A DNA stretch of 64,000 nt from Rhabditophanes sp. KR3021 (GCA_963281155.1 CAUJLY010000002.1:620001-684000), one strand, 5' to 3'. Positions 44,495 to 58,480 are shown, counted from the stretch's first letter. The notes: generated by a model from the sequence alone, not told the origin. Made by a program: numbers and translations.

Positions 44495-45842
44495 AACTAG
44501 CGATCCTAAAATATTCATTATTGCATTATTTTTAATATCATTGAATAAATTAAAAAAATAACATCTAATAGTACGTGACAAATTAATCTATCTTATTAAA
44601 CAAAATCTAATCTTCTTTATGGTTATTTAATAAACCTTTCTTTGTTTTCTTTATTTTTATCAGTTTAAAACAAAAATATGTTACATTTTACTAAAAATGA
44701 CTTTGTTGCAAAGCTCCAAAATGGCATCTAAAACTATATTCATTTGCAAGAGTCAGTTTTAGTCTTATATAAAAGTAATAAAGATTTGATACAAATTTGA
44801 TTTTTTTAAAATTACAAAAAAGCTGTTATCCTTTACTTCAAATAGCATATTCGCATTTATTCCCAGAAAAAGTTTAAGCGTCCACTGAACATCTAAATAA
44901 TAAGGGATGAAATTCGCCCACTTGGTTTTTAAGAAAATTTAACTCTTTAACCCTTCAAAAACAAAACTTCCAAATGTGACATCACCACCAAGTTCGAACC
45001 AAGGTAGCATCCCATTATTTTACCAACCAAGTCATTTGATTAAAAACTTCAAAAACAACTTTTTAACCCTTGAAAGTGCCATCAACTTTTATATTTAACA
45101 CGAGACACCTATAGCTGTTACATTACTCAGAAAGAGCAAATGACATGCCCAAATGTCTTCTACTCCAATTAGCAAGTGCCACAAATGCGGTTATATTTTA
45201 TGATGTTATACTAACCAAATGGTAGTGGCGTTTTCGGCAATACTCTTTAAATAATTAACTTCACTACTTTATTATAAAAAGACCAACTAATTAACAGTAC
45301 ATCAAAGTTAAGCTTAAATTAATTTGCACAAATTTTTTAATAACGGTCCATCTTTGAGACGTCATCTAGTTAATCCTTAATTTTGATATAGACACAACTA
45401 GCCTTCTTTTTAAGTTGTTTTTATTTTGCGGAATGCATTCATACAATAAATCATTGTTTTTGCCTTCATTTAAATTCATTGCACCTTTGCACTAATTATT
45501 TAATTAAAGCTTTTGTAACTTTGCCTATGATATTTCCAAATAACAAAAAACAAACGGTCTCTTGAATAATATAAACTCATTTACCATTTTTGTTATTACC
45601 TCTAGCATTGTAAATTATCACCCCACTTTTCACCAAAATGACAAAAGGCACGACTTAAATGTTTCCACAAGTCATTTGAATATTAAAAACAATTTATGTT
45701 ACTGATATCACACATTCGGAGACATGACAAATGCTTAAATTTTACAAAAATAAACTTAAATAGACATTCCATTTACTCTTTTAATGTGGCAACAACTTTT
45801 TTAGTTAAAAAAACTTATTATTATTTTGGTTTTTATAGTACG
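44495..45842. other. Non-coding, C-rich-over-G sequence
   Basis: 1.3 kb with no gene. From about 44.9 kb the plus strand becomes poor in G, the same asymmetry seen through the AGAP introns downstream, so part may be transcribed leader. Confidence 0.4.
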
Positions 45843-46223
45843 ATGGCCAAGCAGTTCAACACGCTGATTTTCATTATTTTCCTAATTGGCATCATTTCCG
45901 CTTCTCCTTTTTATGAAGAAAGAAAAGAATTGAGTAAAGTTGATTGTCCTGAAGGTGTCAAGAGATGTATAAGTAAGTTCATTTTATTATTATTAAATTC
46001 AAATATACTTTTTAAAGCACTTTCCGCACTTCTTCGAACTCCTTCAGTTTTTCCTTCTTGGAAACAATCCTTCTGGAAGAAAGCTTACTCACAGCATGTC
46101 GCATACCGTGATCTCTTTAACAATGGTGAGTAATAAATCTTAACCAAATAAATTCATGATCAAATTTCAGATGACGTGATGACACTAGTTCTTCCTGGCG
46201 AAAGAGATTTAAGTTATGTATAA
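45843..46223 (+). CDS. Small secreted protein, unknown function
   Basis: Three exons (45843-45972, 46018-46125, 46171-46223; two 45-bp introns) give 96 residues. A signal peptide (MAKQFNTLIFIIFLIGIISA) is followed by SPFYEERKELSKVDCPEGVK, with two cysteines (DCPEGVKRC), then an aromatic/basic stretch (PSWKQSFWKKAYSQHVAYRD) and an acidic end (PGERDLSYV). Phases are consistent across both introns, which supports the gene. It could be a peptide-hormone precursor or small matrix protein; the basic pair WKKAY is a possible processing site. It sits in the long region upstream of AGAP on the same strand. Confidence 0.6.
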
Positions 46224-49200
46224 AAAGCACTAAATTTTGATTAAGAAACTCAAGCACCAGCAATCTAAAAATATTACACAACATCTACACCATTATATTT
46301 GTTTGCAAAACAAGACCATAGAGAACATTATAAATACATAAGTTGAATCTTTAATATTATAAATACATAAGTTGAAATTTTTAACATTGTAAATACATAA
46401 AGTAGAAGTCTTTAACATTAAAAATAAACCTTTTTTATTTTTCTGCCAATCTAATAAATAACATTCACCCACTTTTCTGCAGCAACTTATTTTTAGATAA
46501 GATTATGTTTTGAACACATCCCTACCCTTATTTATTAAAAGCTTCCTTAACAACATCATAATAAAGTTGTAACAACCATCTTAAATGACAGCCATTTAAT
46601 TTTTTCTAAACATTTTAATAAAATTCCTCTTTTTAATGCATCTTGACATTATTTTAAAACATTTAAATACATTGCCACAAACCAATGATGGATATTAAAG
46701 TTCTTTTGTCAGACTCTCATTCAATAATAAATTATACCATTCTTTTTATATTCAGCCAACCTAAATTAATTTGCTTTTGTTCATGTGATATCTATCTGCT
46801 TTTGTGTTTGTTTAAACTAATTTATTTGATTAGCTCAAGCATCTATTCAGTTCTCATCAACTTTGGCACCTCTCTTTCAGCCTTATTTTGCTGTGTGCCT
46901 CACTTATTTAAATATAATAATACCTATCTCTTAAACAAACGATGAGGATGTCACCATGCATTAACTTTTCTCTTTCGCACCTTATACATATGGTACTTAT
47001 TCGGCTTTTATTCTTTCACATCCAATAACGATGGTGACATGCTTATTAAATTATAATTATTTTTCAAGGTGTTCCATTTCTACATTAACTGAGATCGATG
47101 AAATCTTATTGCATTAAAATCAAATACCTCTCACACATACACACCTTTACATTCATTGTTCTTGACCAGTCTAAACCTAAATTTTGCCTCAATTTTTAGT
47201 TGTTTGAAAATATGTGTCTTTCTTTTGCAATAATTAATCATTGCGCACAGGCATGCAATTGTCTATTTTATATTATTTATTTTAACAGATCTATGTACAA
47301 ACGACGTGTAACATTCACACATCGCAAGTCATTTTATTTTTTATAAATAAATTACATATAAACACACCATTGAGGTGCTTTTTATTACCTTCATCACAAA
47401 TTCTAAAGAACATCATTAAACCATCATTATTCAGTATAATTAAAACCAAACTATTTTTGATTTACTACTAGTATTGTTGTGAATAAAATATTAGTCTCTT
47501 TCTTTAAAAATGTATCAAATTGGTACTCCATGCTGCTATTTGATCTTATTCAAATATTATTCTATTCTGACCTGAATTAATTACCACTAATTACTCTTTT
47601 TAATCTCCTGCATTAACTTATCTACTTCCATACAACAACTTTATAAAGATCATTTTATTGATTATCTAAAATGAAACCCAAATGCTTGATATTTACTTTT
47701 TACAGACTGAGTCAAATAACACGGCCGATCACCCTAAAACACACATAACATCTTATCAATACTAAAAGTCAAGTAAATTTTGTAAACAATTTTGCCACGA
47801 CTTTAAATAATATTACATTGGTGTACCGCTTACCACAACAATACCCACTTAGCTTTCCCAAACTTTATTTTCTTGCTATGCATTCATATCAATACACACA
47901 CATACACAAACAAAGCATATTTTTATTTGCAACTTAAACCATATTCTTAGCTTATTTAAGTTAGGGCCTTTAAATCATTCATATATTAAGTCCAGACTCT
48001 ATTACCAATGTAATTATTTACAACCACGCTATGTCTTTTAATATTGCCACCAACTTTCTTTAACATTTCATTTTTTCATATATTTATATGTAGACATCAT
48101 TGATTTTAAGTTCATATCATTTGATATACTTCAAAACAAGTTTATTTATTTTGATTGCATCACAATTCTAGAGCTACTCAAATTAGGAAAGTATCATATC
48201 TTTATTTCACCACCTACAGATTGTAACTGCACAAAAATGCTTCACAACACTTACTCACTACTTAATAAACATAATTATATTGCGTCAAAAACAAGACCAC
48301 ACAACAACTACAAACATACCAATATCTTAACATTTCTTAGGGTGCAATTTTGTCTTACCAGAGTAATGATGTTAAGGATAGATGCCCTACAAATATAATT
48401 ATGTTACATGTACATTATTCCATACTTGTGTCCACATTCTGTACATTTTAGTCGTCAGCTTATGGCTACTTTAAATACACCATATCATGAGGATTGATCA
48501 GTTATTTGTTTCCGCTCATTATTCACATAACATACAACACTCTCCTACAAAATTTTCACATATTTTCAATCAACACACTTCATAGATTATTTTAATAATG
48601 CCTTCGCATAAAAGTATCACAAGTATAAACTTGCAAAAGGTTGTTGTTTTATTGAGTTGTTAATTTTTCAAATTAAGCTTCATTGACGTAATAGATTATG
48701 TGAATTTGTATCTGTCATGATTTAGTTTAAATATTAATGGACAAAATGAATAAAATATGAAGATAGATTGATATGTGTTCATATTATTTATTCACTACAA
48801 CATTATTCATCTCCATCCACTTGACTAAAAACGTTTGTGTAATTATCTATCTATCCAATCTTCCAAATATGACATAACTATTAATCGTTTCTTGTTCTAT
48901 TATTATTACATATTTTCTTATTTGTTAAACAATAGACGAATCTAATGACAAAACTAAAACTTTTATTTGTTTAAAATTTGTGGAACGGAAAAGAAAGTTT
49001 CAGCCAACATTAAAACATTTATATTATAATGTATTATATGGAAAATATTTATATCATAATTTATTACATGCAAAACGATAAATGTGTATAGGCTCCTTTT
49101 TTGATATTAATGCTTATCTTAGGATTTAATCGTCATCATCCATTACTTTTAATACTTACTTCATTTTATCTTCAATTTATTTTTATCTAATATTTATTAA

Positions 49201-49404
49201 TTTTTTGATAGGACCCTTTTACCATCAAGTAATTTTGGATTAGAGTGATATATTTATCTCTGTTAACAACCATCTCAAAACACGCATCATCGTGCAAGTT
49301 CAACGTTTGGTACTCATCAAATAATGTTTATTTTGTCTTTATAATAATCATTAAATCAGAAATTTATTACACCCAAAAAGCCCCTATTTATCCTAAACCC
49401 AACC
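46224..49404. other. Long AT-rich, G-poor region upstream of the first AGAP coding exon
   Basis: 3.2 kb with no supported coding sequence. The plus strand is G-poor (6 G against 18 C in 47821-47880, for example), matching the AGAP introns. This suggests transcribed 5' UTR or intron sequence of AGAP. One 86-codon open stretch (46685-46945) has intron-like composition and is not accepted. Confidence 0.45.
46324..46425. repeat. Short tandem repeat, about three copies of a ~33-bp unit
   Basis: The unit AACATTATAAATACATAAGT followed by TGAA(T)CTTT recurs with small changes at about 46324, 46356 and 46388 (TATTATAAATACATAAG; CATTGTAAATACATAA). Confidence 0.7.
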
Positions 49405-52400
49405 ATGTCGTTTCCACAACAACCAAGAAACCCCAATGGGTTGAACCCAAATTCATTCATCCACCAGAACGGAACAGTTTCCGAGGAAATTAGGGATGAA
49501 ATTAGACGCTTTGAAGCAGTTCATCCCTGTATTTATGCTATCTACAATATACTCGATGACGTAAAAGACGACAGTCTAAGGGAACAGATGCAAAGGTACA
49601 TGACCAATATTGAAGGTAGGTATTTTACAAAAAACCAAAAACATCAAAATTAACCACCTAAACTTGTTTATTGATGGTTGGATCTTTAAAAAGTTTCAAA
49701 CTAAAAAACTAATTCAATGACATCAGTACAATCATTGTGTACCTTCATAAAAGTATTGCAGTTATTATCACTTTAAGCAAATAACGATATATTGTACAAA
49801 ACCACAATCGCTACTATTACTACTTATTATTAAAAGTTGTAGGAGTATGTGACTCATCAAATTTTGTCAAAAATGATTAATACTAATGACACTAAAATAC
49901 TCAGAACAACAATAATAAGATGTAGCTATATTTAGATTCTCCCCCCTATCAGTAACATCAATTTCATGGTGCTGACATTTCACATCTCATTCATTACTTT
50001 ATAAAACAATTTTATTAGGTCTTACAGTCCACATACTTTTTGTTGTCATTCAATTTTTGAATCTAAATGCTTAAGCTATCCCGAAATCCCTACATTATAA
50101 ACCAAATCTCTAGTGGCTTTTAACTGGTATACAAAATATCTTTTACCATCTACACCACTTTAATGGCATCAAATTCATTTTGTTTTAAGTAAAAATTAAA
50201 ACACGACCATATTTTTAAATTGAACCTTGTCATAGTCCTTTGTAAGAGAAGATGACCACAATACTATTTATAAAAGGAACCACAATTTTTGTACATATTG
50301 GTGGTCATTGGGGCTGGTTGCAACATAACAACTATTACCAACAACCAATATTATATGTATATGTTCATATCTTTTTCTTATTATCAATTGAGACCAGAGG
50401 TCTGTGAAGGATAGAAGATGTTGTCTCCTTTTATCATTTTCAATAAATACTTATGGATGAATACAAAATTGTCTATTCAATCTATGCAATTAACTTGCCT
50501 CACTTTTCCTAACAGATGATGTATCAATTAAATTTTACATTAATTAGAACACCACATATCCTTTCACATTCCCTCTTAATTGCGTCAAATTAAGCTTTAG
50601 CCTCACGATAACACTTAAATAATCACATCATATATTATATATCTTAGTATCATCTTAAACGCGAAGACTTTACTTTCTGATCATATTTAACAATTTTAAA
50701 TAGAGTCAAATTGAGAGATAAATAAATGTGTATATAATAAATTATTATTAGAAAAGCTCTTTGTAGATTGGTATGTTACACAATCTATTTTATATTGATC
50801 TTTCCATTATTTAATTATTGTTCCGTACTAATTATTAACAGGTACATTTATATTTCCGAATATTTTATAGGGTATTATTAAATCTAGGAAAAATATTTAT
50901 TTAAACACACTATAACTAAATGCCAACTTTTTGGAGAAGATCGTGGCGACTTCCCATGGACGAGACGTCTCCAACTGATTGTAGGCAGTTTGAAGAAAAT
51001 ATTGAGTATATTGATGATGGTCCTTGTCACTTGTTACATCAAAATTCTAATAATAACAATAATAATTCTTTTCGTAAATCATTCCATTTGTTTAATCGCA
51101 CCCAAGGACCACCACAAACCTTTTCTACAACCTTTAATAGATTCTTTAAAAAGAGATCTTCACAAAGACACATTGAATCGAAAGTAGTAATACCTGCTGT
51201 CAATCTTCCTAATACTGATGTAATGAAAAGAAAGCACTTAATAAATGATAGTAAGTTCAATCTACAAGTCAAGACCAATAAAAAACCAAAGGCACCTTCA
51301 ACTTGACTTTCTTTTTTCCTTAAAACATCCTAAACATGTCCATTAACACATATAGTTACGTCATTAACGTGCCAAAATGAAGTAATACCTTCCTAACACC
51401 ATATACTTATCATAATTAACATACTCTCCTGTTTATGGGGCCAATCAAATAAAGTGAACAACAGCAGCTGACTAACCTTGTTTATTCGTTTAATTACCAC
51501 TTTGAAGCAGGATTAATTTGATTATTATTTAAAATGGGATGTAAGCTTGCATAATATGCATCAACTTAATCGCATTTGCCATCTCCACACAAACTACTTT
51601 TTATTTTAGATTTTTTGAGGCACACACCTTTTTAGGTTGGTATTGTTTTTAATTGCCATTTTGAATAGTCTCATTCTTTGGCAATACCATTCTTAGTTCT
51701 CACTTTCGATGTAAAACAATTTTATTGTTCTCAAATTTCGATACTACCGCCTTTGTCATCACCTCCAAACTATTGCCACATGTTGCTACTAATCGGAAAG
51801 TTTCCACAAATTCAAATTAATTCATATCATCTGTTACCTCTTGATGATCCACCACCCCAAATTTGGCTATTTCTATTTATTATAGTTGTGAGGTGTGCGT
51901 GATGTCATGTCATAATGTTAACATACACCACCAACATGTGTTCTTATTTGCCATTAATACAGAGGCATCAAAAATATATGACCACTTAACCTCTTCAATC
52001 TACTTAGATTAGGCTAATAGAAGCTGAGGCTTTACTGGATAAGAACACAAATTCATTATGTAAATTGGTTAGCCCCACTTGACATTACCATGCTTTTCCG
52101 TTTAAATGGCTTTCTAATGAATAAATTGCATTGATATCTATTTAGCCCAGGCTTCATTTAATAATCGAGATATCAACTCTCAAGTGATTTGGTTACCATT
52201 TAAATAGAGAAGGAAAGTCCTTTTCCTTGTCACTTTTAGTTCGTTTCATTTAAACTGCGTTTATGTTTTTTACCCTTTTGTAATTTATCTTCTTTTGATA
52301 TCTCTTCTCGAATTACAACTAATTTGTAAGTCATCTCGGTAGTACTTAATAAACGTCGGTCTCTACCTTAACTCTAAAAAGGATGCCAATCTTTCCTCAG

Positions 52401-55400
52401 AACTTTTTCCGCTCTCTACCCATTTAGGCCAAAGTGTTTGTCTCCTGATTGTCAAGTGGATTAATAGTTCAGCAAAACACAAGATATCAATTATTACTAC
52501 TAAATGCTCCTTTGTCCCAACATAAAAGACCTATTTATAATCAACTTTTTTTTTAAATAGTCAAAAAAAGTTCAAAGCCTTATTTGCTCATCAGGGGGTC
52601 TTACACTCTTTCCCTGTTGTCTTCCCTATTATATTATGTTATGTCAATTTTGGAACTCTCTTTAAATGACCGCTAGTTTTATTGTTTCTGAATGAATAAT
52701 TTAAACCATTTTTACTTTTTTAAACCCCATTTATTTAAAAAGAGCAGGTGTGAAGTATGATGTTTAAATTTATTTAATTTTGTTAAGTATGTCAATATAA
52801 AAGTTTATTGACTCTAAGAACGCGACAGCTTTAACTTTTTTATTTATTTTGATTTAGACGAAGATGAACTCAGTACGAGGGTCAGTCAACTTTCATAGGT
52901 CAACTCCACCACGATTTAAGACTAAATCTGCTGGAGGCTATTTAACTACTTTTAATATGAATATGACGATCGGTGCTGGGTGTGAGGAATTCTTCATGTC
53001 TTCAGATGAAGAGGAGGAAGAAATTCCTTTTAAACGATCTAAACCTTTGCATTCGGTGTCTTTCTTCGAACAAAAGGCTATTCCTAAATTATTATCTTTC
53101 AAAACTAAGTTGAATATCCAACGAAAGTCCTCATTTGCTGTGTTGAAGGATTTCTTTAATAAACCTAAATCCAACAAGCTTCTAAAAATGGAAGAAATTC
53201 CTTCTATTAAAAATCAAATTCTGAAACCTTGTGTAGGAGATGCTTTGTTAAGTAACAAAAATAGAATCAAAGCTTACTCTAAGTATATTCCTGAGCGAGC
53301 TAAACTTCATAAAAGAATTTCAACTAATCCTAATTGTTATTACATTAAAGGTAAACAATTAACAACCAATCATTATCAATCAACAAGTTTACCTTAATCA
53401 CACTTAAAACCTAATTTATATTTAATACACTTTAATTAATCACATTTATTTTAGATTCATTCGTAAATTCCCAAGAATGGACAGTCTCCAGAAACGTCCC
53501 AGAACTTCGCCTCGTAAGTCCGCCAACCCTCTAATCACCAAACCCCAAAAGTATATAATTAATTGACGCAATCTTCGATGTAAAACTAACCTCACTTAAA
53601 ACAAACCGCTAATTATATCTACATCATATTTACCCTCCTTATGCAAATACAGTCCAACCTTAATTAATCGGTACCTAGCTTTATCTAATAATCAGGATTA
53701 AAACTTTTATCTTCTTTTAAAAACAAATATTAAGCATGGCAAATTTTGTTTGAATTTTTTGAATACTGGTACGGTAATTAGTTACATTCAATAGAACAAT
53801 GCAAACCAAATTAATTGTGCCTAAACAATGCTTTGCTAATGAGGTATCCGGTTCGATGGTTTTTATCTTTAGAAATATTCAAAAAGTAAAAATCTTTTCA
53901 AAAGGAATAAAAGCTTTGTAAATAAGGTCTAAAGGATGATTCTCACCCTTTTGGCTTAATACCTAGTAATGACAAACTTTCCCATTCCATAAAACAATCT
54001 CGTCCTATCATCAACGCAACTTTCTCACACCATAAAAAAGCACCTTTACCACCAAGCATTCCACAACAGACCCTACCAACAACATCAATCAAACCCTACC
54101 AGACACCACTTTAAACCTGAGATTACCTAGCTAGATGAAAGGACTTTTTTACATAATTTGTTCTTATCGCACCCATCATTATCGAAACCCTTTTAAAGAG
54201 AATATCACATTACGAAGACTTTGATGTTTAGAAATGATGTAATTGAAGTGATAAATGATATTCGCTGGTGAAGATTAAGCAAGTGTGGGAAAAGTTAGTG
54301 TTGAGGACATTTAAATTTTTAAAAACAAATAAACATAATGCAAATGACAGGTCCGATTAATAATATAACTCTTGAACCAGATGGTCCTCTCAAAACTTCA
54401 ATCAAATAACTGACCATTTATATTCATTTTCATTTTAGGGAATCGTTGGAAGTTTATCATCTGGCAAAGCATCACTTACACATCGTTTTTTGACCGGTGC
54501 TTTCACCCGTGATGAACCTGTCGAAGGAGGCAGATTTAAGAAAGAAGTTGTTCTCGAGGGGCAGTCTTATTTGTTGTTGCTCAGAGATGATGGGTCCGTG
54601 TTGTTTGATGGAAATGATAAGGAGACTGTTAAGAATGATCGTCAGGTAAGTTGGGCAACGAGACAACTTGATTCAAACAACAATTCCTAATATGGCATAA
54701 TCGGGCCGGCGGCATCCAAACCCAGTAGTCTAAGACAATTAATCAGCGACTGCTCTTAAATTAATCAACGACGTTTCCTAGATTAGCATGATTATTAGTT
54801 AATCTAGGCATATGTAGGGCTTAGATTTGGCTTTAGATGAAGCAAATATGATATTTATTTTTTGGCTTAGGTTTCCATTTGGCAATTAGATTGTCATTTT
54901 TAACTATTTAGAATTGAATAGTCGCTTGATTTAGTTTATTTCGTTTTACATATTACATTTTAGTGCGATCAATTTATTTGGAAGTAAATATTTTTGACGT
55001 AAAGCCAAATATTGGATGGGTTTATAAGCAATTATTACCCCCATTCTAAATAAGTTTAAAGTAACAATAAAAAAGCCTGTTTTATCTCTTTACACCAAAC
55101 CCGTCACCCAAAAACATCTGACGATTGTCATTTTAACAAAACAAAATATGTTGCACCATCTACCTTCCACTTCCACTTTATCTTAAGTTGATGGCATAAA
55201 AAGGAAGTTAGATTGTAAGGACAAATGATGCTACTACCATCACACCTAACATGATTATGAGTTTCTTTTAAACTGTCCTAACAATTGGTAGATGTTTTGA
55301 ACATTTTGTTTATTAGTTGCGAATGGACAGATGTAAATTTAGATTAAAATAGATTAAGTGAAAGGGGAATGTGTTGAGTGCAATTATTATTTTATTGCTT

Positions 55401-58400
55401 GAGATGGGCAATCTTTGGATATCTTCACCATACCTGCCTTATTTTCTCATTATAAATTTAGGTTCTTAATTCTCATTATGCATTTATTTTCTTTTTTCTC
55501 ACCTTCATTTTTTTGTTATAGTTTTCGCAGTGGTTTGACGCAATCATCTTCGTCTTCAACATTTATTCAAGAGAATCATTCGAAGATATTTACAAGTATT
55601 ATCAACACATTTCAAAACATCGCTCCTTGGCCGATACTCCTATTATTTTGGTTGGAACGCAGGATTCACTTTCAGAATCTAGTCAGAGACTTGTTACAGA
55701 GGCTGAAGCTAGAGCCATGGCAACTAAACTTAAAAAATGCGGGTATATTGAGACTTGTGCAACTTATGGTCTGAATGTGGAGACAGTTTTTAAAAATGGT
55801 ATCTTTTAATTGATGTTTTATTTATTTGTTATGTATTGGTTGTGGGCAAGAGGTCTTTTAAATAAGTGTGTAGTTCGTTTATGTATAGAGTTAGAGTGAT
55901 AAAAACTTTTGATATAAACACGTCGACAAGCACGTGCCCGCCAATTGATTCAACTCTTTTCAATATTATATTCATTATTGTTCTCTTATTTGGCAATTGC
56001 TGCTACTAGCCTAAGGTTTCCCATATTTTCATTACACCATCATCTTTTGTCGCTACAACTTTAACACATAAACCGCCACAACACACCACATAAGCTATCG
56101 AGCATTTATTTAAAGCTGGCTTGACCTTTTGGCTCGACATTACACAAATAAACAAACAGCCTCCATCATAAAATATCATACTAACCTTAACTTTATTTAT
56201 AGCTTGCGAGAAGATTGTACTACAAAGATTAAAATTATTAGGGAATTCTTCAATTGCAGTGGCTTCTAGAAATATTACTCCTACCAATAATCCATCACCA
56301 CCTGCTGATTATATATTCAACAACGGAGGCCATTACGTGACTAGCCGAGCCTCCAATTTGCCTAATTATTCGAGGTCCATTTCCTCAGTTGGTCATTCAG
56401 AAAAAGATCCCAGAAGAGGTTCTCATTACCTGAATAATCAACAGCACTTCAATTTGGGCCCCCCAACATTCAATACTTATAAAGAAGCTCAAATGGGCAG
56501 ACTCGACCCAAAGCAAACCTCCCGTCCTCCGTCAATAGCCCCTGACTACGGGACCGTCAAATCGCTTCACCAACCTCCGCCAGACGACTTCCACCACGGG
56601 TTGGGAAGTTCCGCTACCGTGTCTCGTCTCCCAACTCCTTCCTCCACCCCCACCGCTCAACGCAAAAATCGCCGCATCTCCAACCTCTGGAAATCAGGCA
56701 AAGACCACCACGAAGACAAACCTTCCCACGCTCCCATCCTTAATCTGGGAGCCGGCCGTGTCATCCCCATCAAGCAAGGCCTCCTCTACAAAAAATCATC
56801 CAAATCTCTGAACAAAGAATGGAAAAAGAAGTTTGTGTGCTTGCATTCAGATGGACGCTTATGTTACCACCAAAATCTAAAGGATTACATGGACAAAAAT
56901 TCAAATGGAAAAGAAGTGTTTTTGGGGTTAGCTACGGTCAGATTGAGTGGACGGGCCAGGCCAAGAGTAACACAAAGAGCGTCCGTGGCAGTGGCTTCCA
57001 GTAGTGGTAAAGAGAATCTAGGACCGATGTTAAAGACGGGACGGTATTCGCTGGCGCCTAATGATGAGTTGCTGGCTTCGTTGTCCAATCCTTGCCTTGA
57101 TATTGGGCCGTCAGGAGCAATCTCACCTACCAATGATGGCACTTCGGGCAATTCAGACAATGGGGAAGGTGTTCCTTGTGGGTCTGGGTCGATGTCAAAA
57201 GCTACTGCTGCTGCCATGATCAACGCCCCCAACTCGATCTCACACTCTGCTTTAAAGAAAAAAAGAGGCCATCGCAGGCTTGGATCTTCCTCCAAAAATG
57301 ATGAAGAAGATGACTGTGAATTTGAAATAGTCAGTTACGATCAGAAGAGGTGGGAATTTTCTGCGGCCTCGCCCGAAGAAAGAGATGAGTGGGTTAGTAT
57401 AATTCAGGAGCAAATCGAAAAGTCACTCCAACAACAAATGTCTCAGAAGACTAAAACTTCTTCGAGAGTCCATGGATTAAAAGAACAAATTCAATCACTC
57501 AGAGACATTCCAGGAAATAATTACTGCGCAGATTGCAATGCTCTAAAGCCTGACTGGGCCTCTTTGAACTTAGGTACTTTAATTTGTATCGAATGTTCGG
57601 GCGTTCACAGAAACTTAGGAACACACATTTCAAAGGTAATTTAAAGGACAATCAAAAATTGTACAAAATAACAGTTGATGAATACCACAAATGTTTATTA
57701 AAAAGGAGACAAAAAGTTAAAGTTAACACCTTTAGAAGATGAAGCTAATTTGAATGTTAGGCGAAAACGCTTTATCAAACATTGTCTTCTTAAAACATAA
57801 TTAGATTGAAATTTATTTTTTAAAAAGCGTCCATATGATTTCGTTATATAATCCATACATTGCAGGTAAGATCCTTGGAACTAGATGAATGGCCGATTGA
57901 GTACCTAAGTGTGATGAAAGCAATAGGCAACGACGTTTCAAATAGATTATGGGAACACCACGCCCTAAAAGAAAAGAAGCCTTCCTTCGACGCGAGCCAC
58001 GAAGCCAAAGAAGCCTGGATCAGAGCAAAATACGAGCAAAAAAGATTCCTCCCACCCATCCCAGTCGACAAAACCTTAAGCAGACAATTAGTGGATGCTA
58101 TTGTGACGAAAGATCTCTTTCAAATCTTATTAGTCCTGTCTAGATGCACAGACAAAGAAGTCAATTCGAGAGTCAGTACACGTGACAAAAGAACGCCTGC
58201 TCACTTGGCATGTTCACTAGGAAATGTGGAAATTTTGCAATTGCTTATTTGGTACAATGCGGACTTGAAGTTATTAGACGACACCAACCACTCCTCATTA
58301 TGGCACGCCAAAAATACAGGCAACAAGGAGTGTGTAGATGTGATTATTAATAACGGAATCTCCCCAAATTATGGGTGCGATGACTTTACTCCCGAACATC

Positions 58401-58480
58401 AACAAAACAACTACAACTTCAATGAAGTCGATGAAACAAGTCAAGAAGTCCAATTCCGTAAGAAGTACGAATGTAATTAA
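49405..58480 (+). CDS. AGAP: AGAP/centaurin-gamma: GTPase-PH-ArfGAP-ankyrin protein
   Basis: Form a uses exons 49405-49615, 53455-53513, 54439-54645, 55522-55798, 56203-57635 and 57866-58480 (933 residues). Domains: N-terminal helix ([20 protein letters not shown]); junction segment [19 protein letters not shown]; Ras-like GTPase about 91-255 ([58 protein letters not shown]); split PH about 435-660 ([20 protein letters not shown] ... [17 protein letters not shown]) with a ~110-residue insert; ArfGAP about 685-800 with zinc ligands CADC..CIEC and the arginine finger region [20 protein letters not shown]; then ankyrin repeats ([20 protein letters not shown]). The family inactivates Arf GTPases in endosomal traffic. 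The P-loop residue after the lysine is Ala, not Ser/Thr. Long early introns are G-poor. Confident call. Confidence 0.95.
49616..50919. other. AGAP: AGAP intron sequence between alternative first exons a and b
   Basis: 1.3 kb AT-rich and G-poor on the plus strand; presumed promoter for form b near its end. No other gene seen. Confidence 0.45.
50920..51250 (+). CDS. AGAP: AGAP alternative first coding exon, form b
   Basis: Begins [20 protein letters not shown] and ends IND + one base at a GTAAGT donor, phase 1, exactly matching the phase of the shared exon at 53455 (giving N-SFVNSQEW). It is basic and Asn-rich ([13 protein letters not shown]) and lacks the form a helix. An independent upstream promoter is inferred from its position inside the AGAP intron. 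Confidence 0.6.
51251..52863. other. AGAP: AGAP intron sequence between alternative first exons b and c
   Basis: 1.6 kb AT-rich, G-poor; one 74-codon open stretch (51678-51902) is not convincing. Presumed promoter for form c lies here. Confidence 0.45.
52864..53350 (+). CDS. AGAP: AGAP alternative first coding exon, form c
   Basis: Begins [20 protein letters not shown], 6 nt after a GATTTAG acceptor, and ends CYYIKG at a phase-1 GTAAAC donor 104 bp before the shared exon (giving D-SFVNSQEW as in form a). Contains an acidic run ([11 protein letters not shown]) and a Lys/Phe-rich stretch ([20 protein letters not shown]). It would replace the form a N-terminus with a 162-residue unrelated one. 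Confidence 0.65.

Noticed and set aside
44985..45000. AGTTCGAACC, resembling a tRNA B box
   Set aside because: No A box or cloverleaf pairing around it; not a tRNA gene.
46685..46945. 86-codon plus-strand frame rich in Leu, Ile, Cys and Phe
   Set aside because: Composition is that of G-poor intron sequence read in frame; no homology or splice support.
56885..57295. 136-codon minus-strand frame over the AGAP PH insert
   Set aside because: Antisense shadow of confirmed AGAP coding sequence.
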